Shown: in pieces, positions 54,149 through 64,000 of the stretch | How the letters are laid out: every line of letters begins with the position of its first letter | Position numbering within the stretch: position 1 is the first letter of the stretch | Source: Ischnura elegans | Lineage: Eukaryota > Arthropoda > Insecta > Odonata > Coenagrionidae | NCBI RefSeq assembly: GCF_921293095.1 | Contig: NC_060246.1 | Span: 133,362,198-133,426,197, forward strand | Length of the DNA stretch: 64,000 nt | Direction: 5' to 3' | The notes under the pieces: model-generated | Told to the model about the DNA's origin: nothing | The model's input: only the letters and a program-made list of their open reading frames with translations | Database searches by the model: none | Program-made: the position numbers and the translations under genes

Positions 54149-57100
54149 AACCTTTTAGACTCTTAGAGTGTTGACTAGGTGATACATTGAGGTCTAGGAC
54201 ACAAAATCTCAATCCATTAAAAGATGGTGGAAGATGGAAGGGAAAGATAACTTATGACCAAAAATAATCTTTCAGTCTTTTACTCAAAAGTTACAAATTA
54301 AAAAATGCAAAATTTGCTGCCCACTTTCCCATGAGTTAGTAATGTCATTAGACTTTTGGCTCATCATTTGCTCCTTTAGGGAAAGAACTTCTCACTCATG
54401 CGCCAATTACGACAAACCGCATTAGACTGATGGGCAAGGCCCAGGAGTAGCAGAGATGCAGATAGGCACTCAGTTCTCGACATCATCAACTTCATCATCA
54501 GCTAAAGGGTTAAGCAAGTCAATTTTTCACTGCTAACAGCTCAAGAAGTAATTGATGGATGGATAAACATATTTCTCTTAATTCATCAAAATTAACAATA
54601 ATAAAAAGTTGGTCAATGAGCTCAATTATTCATATTCACTCATTTTTTTCATATCTAATGATAATGCATCTGATAAGAAAAAATTATAGGAGGCGAGAAA
54701 TGTCTGGGGACACCCAATGGCCATACCTTTGGTATGCACAAAAGGAGTATCTGGTTTAGCCTCTTAAACTAACCAAACTAAAGAAAGCAGTATTTAGTGA
54801 AGTCTCACTCAAGGCATTTTTCTCAGAGGAAACTGTCAACTGTCTCCGAAATCACAAGATTAAATGAAACCCACCCCTGCAGTAGATTACCGAGCATCAG
54901 CCAAGTAATCGTGAATGAATTGCTAACCTCACTTCACATTATCTAAGGTGAATGAACTCACACTTCTTGAAATAGGATTATCTCTCATGCCCTCACCCTC
55001 CCTTCATGAGCTAAGTTTCCTCAATCTTCCAAAAATTGTCCTGAGCTTCTCCACTAAAATCACCATTGAAACCTTCATTAAACTTCTCCCCACCAAACGA
55101 CCATACTTGCAATTCAGTATTTTTCCGTTAAGTCCCACCTTAGAATGAATGGATCTCTGGTCCTAGCATACTTCTCAGCCGAAGTTAACGTAATTACATC
55201 AACAAGGAGATGCTGAACTGCAGTTCAGCTTGACCAACACTTTAGATAAGTGATTCTACTTTCTTATCTCTCTGCACTCACATTCCCTAAACATGTGTGT
55301 CACTTATTACAATAATACAGTAGCACTGACGGCCATATCAACTGAAGCTATCAATCTATTATTACCCTCAGTAGCATAACTACGGCAGGGGGGGGATGAA
55401 TGGATTACCCACCCCAGGGAATTAATTTTTTTTTAAATCGATTATCTAGATTTGACATATGGCTTTTAACCAAACCATTAAATGAATTCCAAATTTTAGG
55501 GCCAAAATGATATACATGAAATGTATTCCCAGGCATTTCATTTTTCAAAACTTTTTCTGCACTCCCCATTGCTTGGGGTGAGAAGGGAGGTCACCCTCCT
55601 ATCAGTGCTCAAAGCATAGTTAGTTCCTAGTTACACTACTATAATTACCTTTGTTTCTCATCACACCTCAATTCTACTCACTTCAAATAAACCATAAACC
55701 CCATAATATTGGCCATCCCAGTGCTGCAAATTACAAATTACCATAAAAATAACAGTAACTCCACATAATCAATGCCCACAACTTTTATCCCCTTACTTCT
55801 ATGCACCACTTAATGCATATGACCAGTCCCACCTCATGCCTAACGATCAATATACTCATGACCAACCTTATTGTGGTATCTTCAAATGATCACAGCTCAG
55901 AGCAGTCTCCTCAAGGGATACTTCCACTTGCAGACATAACTCCGTAATGGCAATGATTTTCAAATTCACTCATACACTCTACTGTAGACTATAAAACATA
56001 AGTATCGGAGTCAGTGACTGACAATGAATCTTCTGTTCTAATCTGCGTTCCACCCTTGAAAGGTGCCGATATGGTGAAATATCTTGCACCTCAGACAACA
56101 TTATGCAAGCTAATTAGGATATGCCATTGGGGAATCACAAGTTAGAGACCAGCAAGCAGGAGTGGGTCCTCAAGGAGTTCGTCCTCAAACAGTCCGAACT
56201 CTCAAGTGAATGTAATGCAAGAGTATTCTCTCTTATCAACCTCAACCCAAATATCACTATATTTGTTATTTTTCCTTCTTCAATTCCAACTTACTTGCAA
56301 ACTTATTCCTAACCAGATGAAGACATTGAAAATCTCTACCATTTTCCAAATTCATACTAGAAAACGAGATTCATTCCAATTGCTAAACCCCTCCCTCCCA
56401 TTAAACCGAACCTGTCCCTCTCAATTGAATTTCATCCAGTTCTTAACAGGCTACTTTAAAAGTTTTCAAGAAGATTCAAAATAGCTCCACCATACATTTC
56501 TAAGAGATTTCATATTAACCCGTTCCACATCAAATTAATTTTCTAATATTGTGCTCATATCCTCAATTTATTTTCCCCAGGGTTCTTTTTTAAAGGAATG
56601 GTAGGTATTGAGATAATATTTTGTAGTTTGTATTATCGTAGAATACTGAAATAAATATTAAACTCCGAGAGCACAGCTATGGCAATCTTATAAAATAATT
56701 TTATTCCTTCCGATGCATCATATTTTATGAAATATGAATTATGTACATTATTAATGTGAAACTTCATTTAACTTTCAACATATTTATTTTGCCCCCCTAA
56801 AAAGAGCTAAAACTATGAAAATTATACGAGCAACACTCGTCATAGCACGATTAGGCATCAGAAGTTCTTGGACAAGCTAGACATCATTTCAGCACAAGGG
56901 GTTAACAAATCAAAACATCTTTCAAAATGAAAAATACCTTAACATCACTTGCATTAAAAATACATCATGGGATATCTCACTCACTGACCAGACAATGCTT
57001 AGGATATTGCTCACCCCAGACTAAGCCACAGTTGTTTGCATTACATACATTCAAGGTAGGAGGGCCAGTTCCACATCTCACTGAGGATTTTGGTGAGAGG

Positions 57101-58431
57101 TTTCAAAGGGAGTTTACCCGGGATTTGAGCTTACTTAATGCATAAAAACAAACTTTAACGATTAACGCTATGCGAGGTTCTCCCTAAATAGTGTAAAGAG
57201 ATTGCAGTGTCAAAGCTTAAAAAAAGTTAAAGAATCAGTTTCTCAGTGTTTTAACTAAATTTTAGGGGTCTAACTAACACTCCTTATATCAATAGATGCA
57301 GCAGCAAGCTCATACAAAATCATTCTTTTTCCAGAAACATGTATATACCTTGATAAGAGTGATGTGGAAGTGGGTCTTGACCCCAATTAATTAAGTCTTT
57401 CACTGCAACAAAATCAAATCAATCAGTACCTATGGTCGAGGTGGTACGTTATTAACTACATATTCAAAAGTGATTAAAACCCAAGTTGATACCCATTCCA
57501 AAAATGCAATAGGAGCAGCTTTTGTTATTGTAAATGATACCTTCTCCTATTATTTTTGGACTTATTTACCCCCTCTGCAGGTTCCAAGGGTGACAATGAA
57601 AAAATATACCTCTCGTGAAAGTATTATGCATAAGTACAAAATGGTAACTAAGGATCTCCAGCAGTGGAGATCTCCAAAGCCAACATTATTTTTTTTTAAT
57701 GTGCCCACTTGAACAAATTTTGATATTACCAGTATCAAAAATGGGATTAGAAGCCTTATCTTTACGAATCTAATGAATACTAAGACCACTACATATGTTC
57801 AACCTGTTCATAAGGCAAAGATTCGCATCACTCACCAATTGATATACAAATTAAGGAGACTAATTCCTAACCCCTACTTAATTATGAACACATTAGGTTA
57901 ACTAAGACTATATTCATTTGTTCCTACATTTTCAGTTCCAACTGGAATGTAATATTTAACCGTGGTAACACATTTCTATGACATACTTCATCAAAGTATT
58001 GCTCTATCACCCTAATTACAAAGGCCAAGACAAATTCATTTCATAATCTGTTTAGCTCTGAACTGAAAAAATGGCTAAAAAAAAAGCTTCGAAGAAAATC
58101 TTTCAACCCTTGTGCCCATCTTGAATTCAAGAACAAATACATAATGCCATGAACTATCTACTCTATATAATTAATCTTTCTGGCTCTTATCCAACAGAAA
58201 TAATTTGCTGTAAAATTACATGTACATGTTATAAGATTAACAGCATGAAATCATCACATGCAACACCTATGTACTTTATAAAAATACTCTTTCCAGTTTG
58301 TTGCTCCTTTACTCGTTAAGTATTAATCATAATTTCATACTGAAAAAAGCCACTCCCATACACAAAAATTAGTTCTAGATCTTTGACAATGAGGAGAAAG
58401 TATCCTAGAGGAACACTGGTGTGAGAGGACC
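54149..58431. other. Intergenic stretch, mostly unassigned
   Basis: AT-rich, with only short chance-like open frames. A hAT-like remnant lies at about 55370-55650 (left CAGTAGCATAACTACG, right CTAGTTACACTACTA). Confidence 0.4.
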
Positions 58432-58439
58432 CCTGTAAA

Positions 58440-58924
58440 CAGGAGCGCAGCTAGGAATTAAGGCTTGGGGGGGTTCAGGTGCAACTAATACCAGGGTGTG
58501 TGGCCAGGGTCGGCCCTAGGGGTGAACCTTCAGTGCGGGGCCCTTCACTTAAAATATTAAACTCTATACCTAATCTACAAACTCGAGCATTTTGAATCCC
58601 TACCACTTTCTGGCTATGTATTCCCCTCCCAAATTCAGACTTCGTAATTACGCCGTTATGATACCATCACGCAGTTCGTTTTCAAAATTAACATATATTT
58701 TAATTTTTTTTCACAGCCCCAGGCCCCCCAAAGCACGGGGCCTGGGGCTGTCGCCCCGCCCTGTGTGTGGCAGTATGGAATACCCACCAGGATAAGCGGT
58801 ATGTACCAGATTGCTAAATTTTACTGCTTACCAAGGGATTTCTATCGATCCTTACACTATTCTATTAGTAATATCAACTCAATTAAGCAAAATGGATTAA
58901 ACTTAAAAATTTCTCTGACCACTG
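58440..58924. mobile_element. hAT MITE, CAGTGGCGCAGC family, copy 4, interrupted
   Basis: It starts CAGGAGCGCAGCTAGG and ends GACCACTG, with perfect duplications CCTGTAAA (58432-58439, 58925-58932). It is split by a second hAT element at 58505-58763. The right end has lost the G/C-rich subterminal block. Confidence 0.88.
58505..58763. mobile_element. hAT-type MITE nested inside copy 4
   Basis: The ends are CAGGGTCGGCCCTAGG and GTCGCCCCGCCCTG. Perfect 8-bp duplications TGTGTGGC (58497-58504, 58764-58771) come from the host element. It is therefore younger than the insertion it sits in. 259 bp, no open frame of note. Confidence 0.88.
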
Positions 58925-59240
58925 CCTGTAAAACCACTCCAAGGGGTGAGGATGGAGAGTGAAGAAACTATGTTACTAGAACCACCCCTTTACTCTGTTA
59001 AATTAACCTATCTTTAAACGCACATTAAAGAATCTTTACTTGCAGTAAATCAGGATTGAATATTTGGAGCACAATTATTGCATCTTGAGAGATACTTCTC
59101 GATTGGAGGAAGCTTTCTACACTAACTCATTACTGCTTATAGGTCACGCAACCTGACCTCAGCACTTCTCCGAAGAGAATTTTAGAATAGCAGGCCTTCG
59201 AGGTGGTCACTCTCACGTGATTTCCCCTTCCATCTCTTAA

Positions 59241-59440
59241 GGCCTGGTGACACGGTAAATTAACACGTACAATTTAATGTACGTTAGCGTGAATGATTTT
59301 GGTGGACATGCACGAATGCATGAACCAAATTAGAACAGGTTCTATTTCCCGTTCATGCATTCGCACAAGTTGGATGCATTTTGGCGTTCATACATTTAGA
59401 CATTAACCCGTACATGTAAATGTATCGTGTAACCAGGCCT
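59241..59440. mobile_element. AGGCC-ended MITE, 200 bp, best-preserved copy
   Basis: The left end AGGCCTGGTGACACGG and the inverted right end AGGCCTGGTTACACGA match. TTA lies on both sides (59238-59240, 59441-59443). The centre is AGAACAGGTTCTA, with CATGCATTCG words on either side. Confidence 0.82.
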
Positions 59441-59443
59441 TTA

Positions 59444-62148
59444 CAAATTGAATTGCCACGAACATTTCTTTCCTTTTAGTCAAAACTGAGTTGAGCAAAG
59501 GGAAGAGAATTCCTTCCCACCAAACTTCACTCTTCCAAGGGCAACCTTCCTTAAAATCCCTTCCAAATAGCATTATGAGCCATAAGCTGACACATTCAAC
59601 AATATAACAGGATAACATAAGTCACCCAATCAACACCCAGACTAAGTTAAATCATGACTTGTGATCTTCCAAATGATCTTAATAGGATGGCTGATGGTGC
59701 TTCTGATGCATAAATAGGAAGTGAATCAACATCAATTAGAGACAATTAGAAATTCTAAGTATCCACATCAACCTTATCCCACTCAATTCTATTTGTTATA
59801 GAACTTTGTGAAATCTGACACAGCCACAGCATTAGTAAGTTTAGAGCTTTGAACTATTTCCTTCCAAACCTTTCCAAGGGACACAGCAGAAAAATAATTA
59901 TCACACACTTAAATTTCTTTGTATTTAGAGCTATTATATTTAATCTTTAAAAAATAACATTTATCGCTGAAAGCAAACTAACCCTTGTAGAATTATTCCT
60001 CCATCAAATTCCACATCATTGGTGACAATGAACTGAAACAAGTAAAAGAATGAGGTAAAAAGTCAGCAGAGTAGTTCTATGCGAGATTGATAGTGAGCAC
60101 CTGACAACTTCAACACTAGAATGACACTCCGCATAATTTTCACAACTACAGGACTGAATGTGGACTTGTTTCAGTTGTAAAATTTAACATTCAACCAGAC
60201 TTATGAAGATGAACTGTTTAAATAGATACCATGGAATACTAGCATCGGCATTACTACTTGTAAAAGCAATGGTTTCTGAGATGAGAAGGATGTTTCCCAT
60301 CCTTAGAGCAGAAATCATTGTGAGACTACCATTTTCCCATCATTTGACCAAGCAAGGGAAAGACAAATCATTTCATTCAGCCTTAAAATTACACCTCATT
60401 AGATGTAAAAAAAACAAGATGAAAACTTGCGCCTAAAGCTCCAAATTTCAAGAAAAGCACTGGGCAATCAATATTCAACCTCAACTGACTGGATCACTCC
60501 CCCAGCCACGCAGCAATGTACAATATAACATTCTTTGCACATTACAGAAAAGCACCTACCACTAACCCCTTCAGTTTAGGCACCTACGACCAATTCTTCC
60601 AACCCCTTCAGTTTAGATATCTACAACCAATAACCAAACTCCTATTAAAATGCCTACCAGTCTCCTGATCAGCATCAATAGTATGTAAGGGTACCAATTA
60701 CAATAACAACACACCTATATCAGTCACACTTGTGACTTTCACAGGAAATGATGCTTCAATACGCATAAGACTACAGTGCCTGCAGAAACAGGATTTTCTT
60801 AAATAATCATGCCATAGGAATTCAACTAGAACCAACAGAAAAAAATCCACAAAACACGCTAATTGAGGTTGCAAGCAGATTGTAATTTAAGTGGAAATGA
60901 TTCCTGTAGCTAGATATAAGACTTCATAATGAAACCTGTCAGTATATTCCCAGGTGATCATGACAAATAAGTCTATCACTTCTCAATAAGTAAAATAAAT
61001 TTCTGAACTAGTTCAACACACTTGTAAATTCAGCCATTTCAACCAACCTTAAATACTGACGATCCAATCAATTTAAGTGTCTAAATACCTCCACCAGGTC
61101 AGGATTACCTATTGGCTACCCACACTTTACAAGAATGGTAAAGCAGTAACAAATTAAACAACTTCGATTTACAAGCAACAAACTTTTAATGCAACATACA
61201 TGAACTGTATTCTGTCGAGCCTAACCCTCCAGAAGTGAAATAATCAAAGCACAGGGTGTGGCAAACTTTGTCCACAAGTGGCTAAGAGACACTTTTGAAC
61301 AAATTAGACAGGTAAAAGTGGATTTCATATATTACGGATATTATGAGCACCATTTCACTGGAGGTAAAGACTTGGCTCTATTGTAAGTATGCAATGAGTA
61401 TTAACTTTAATCTTCTCCATGAAAATGTTTCCCACAAGTGTGCAGAGTAAATCCCTGCCCTATCAGCAAGGCAATCAATACCCAGCAAACTGGTAACACA
61501 TCAGAAAGAGCCCAAAATCTAAAAGTAGCCAAAATAAATAGATTGATAAAATGACTTATTGAAAAAATTATGCCAAAGAAAAAACAAAACTTTAAATAAA
61601 CAAGACGCATGACATATCAACTGGAAAGAAACTTTTAAGATTTAACACCCTAAAAATTTAAAACAAAACAAAAGTAAATCTGGACTCAATAGGATGATAC
61701 TCGGGCTACTAATATTTTAAAATAATACTTGTCTAAAAAAATGTATGGCAGTCGCGTATTCAATTCCTACAATAGGAAAATGAACATAGAAAACTACCAA
61801 TTACTGTACACAGTTTGGAAACGCCAGAAGAGCTAATACCACTCTCTGGAGCTGGAACTGTGACGTCAACTTACCCGGCAGATTTACCAACCCTAATACC
61901 AACATCATGATATGCTGTACAGAATTTCCTTGCAATAATGCTACACGGACTGGGAATTAGCCACAGAATACACAAACCACATTCATTCAAATAAAGTTAG
62001 AACACCTTTAAAGCTATTAGCAAACAAATTAAACGAAAGTCTGAAGCAAAACTATTTAATGGACGACTGTACACAATTCACCCTTCGAGGAATGTCCTTC
62101 AATACTGAGTGGTCTGCAACATAGAAATAGAACATGCACCATGAGGTA
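59444..62148. other. Intergenic stretch downstream of glutaminyl cyclase
   Basis: AT-rich with no recognised gene. It may include the 3' UTR of the minus-strand glutaminyl cyclase gene. A duplicated phrase AACCCCTTCAGTTTAG lies at about 60565-60615. Confidence 0.4.
62055..62060 (-). other. Candidate variant poly(A) signal of glutaminyl cyclase
   Basis: ATTAAA on the minus strand lies about 90 nt past the stop. Unproven. Confidence 0.3.
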
Positions 62149-63864
<1,716 letters not shown>

Positions 63865-64000
63865 TTACACGTGCCAAAAAATTACAAAAATGGCGTCACC
63901 GTATAGTTAAAAATATTATTTCCCAAACACAACACTCAACCTAAGCCCCATAAAATCCTGATAATACGACCCATCAACTAATTCCAAGTCAGAAAGGTGA

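Overview
The window is nuclear DNA of an insect or other arthropod. It is AT-rich and has sparse coding exons with GT-AG introns of very uneven length. It carries many non-autonomous DNA transposons, decayed LINE tails and tRNA-derived repeats. Two protein-coding genes can be built exon by exon with matching splice phases. The species cannot be named from sequence alone. The very long intron and the transposon load suggest a large genome, which is an inference.

Plus strand, 3334-51112: a Mox/Meox-type homeobox gene (the family of Drosophila buttonless and vertebrate MEOX1/2). It has five coding exons and about 438 codons. The first exon starts [11 protein letters not shown] and holds a His/Gln-rich tract. 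The homeodomain (about residues 360-419) is split between the last two exons after homeodomain position 44. Intron 3 is about 37 kb and makes up most of the window.

Inside intron 3 (22.6-36.1 kb) lies a nest of tRNA-Tyr(GTA) sequences. Two look intact, each with a 19-nt intron (22622 plus strand, 31383 minus strand). Four are decayed or deleted, and one is only a 5' stub. A tRNA-Met-like sequence lies in intron 1.

Minus strand, 62149-63864: a complete six-exon gene for secreted glutaminyl cyclase (QPCT type, 347 aa). It has a signal peptide, conserved metal-ligand and catalytic residues, and a conserved cysteine pair. It points toward the homeobox gene, tail to tail, with about 11 kb of repeat-rich DNA between them. 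No functional link between the two genes is implied.

The remaining DNA is non-coding as far as I can see. The repeats that can be delimited are: a hAT MITE family with CAGTGGCGCAGC-like ends (four copies with perfect 8-bp target duplications, one carrying a second hAT insertion); several other hAT-type elements; a family of 200-235 bp elements ending in AGGCC with TTA/TNA duplications and a shared central AGAAC..GTTCTA core; an element with roughly 80-bp inverted ends; fold-back palindromes at 6527-6787, 11939-12080 and 25971-26141; tRNA-derived SINE pieces; and at least seven fragments of the C-terminal tail of one type of LINE reverse transcriptase. The small homeobox exons 2 and 3 are closely hemmed in by these repeats. 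I found no CRISPR array, virus-like gene or intact autonomous transposon.
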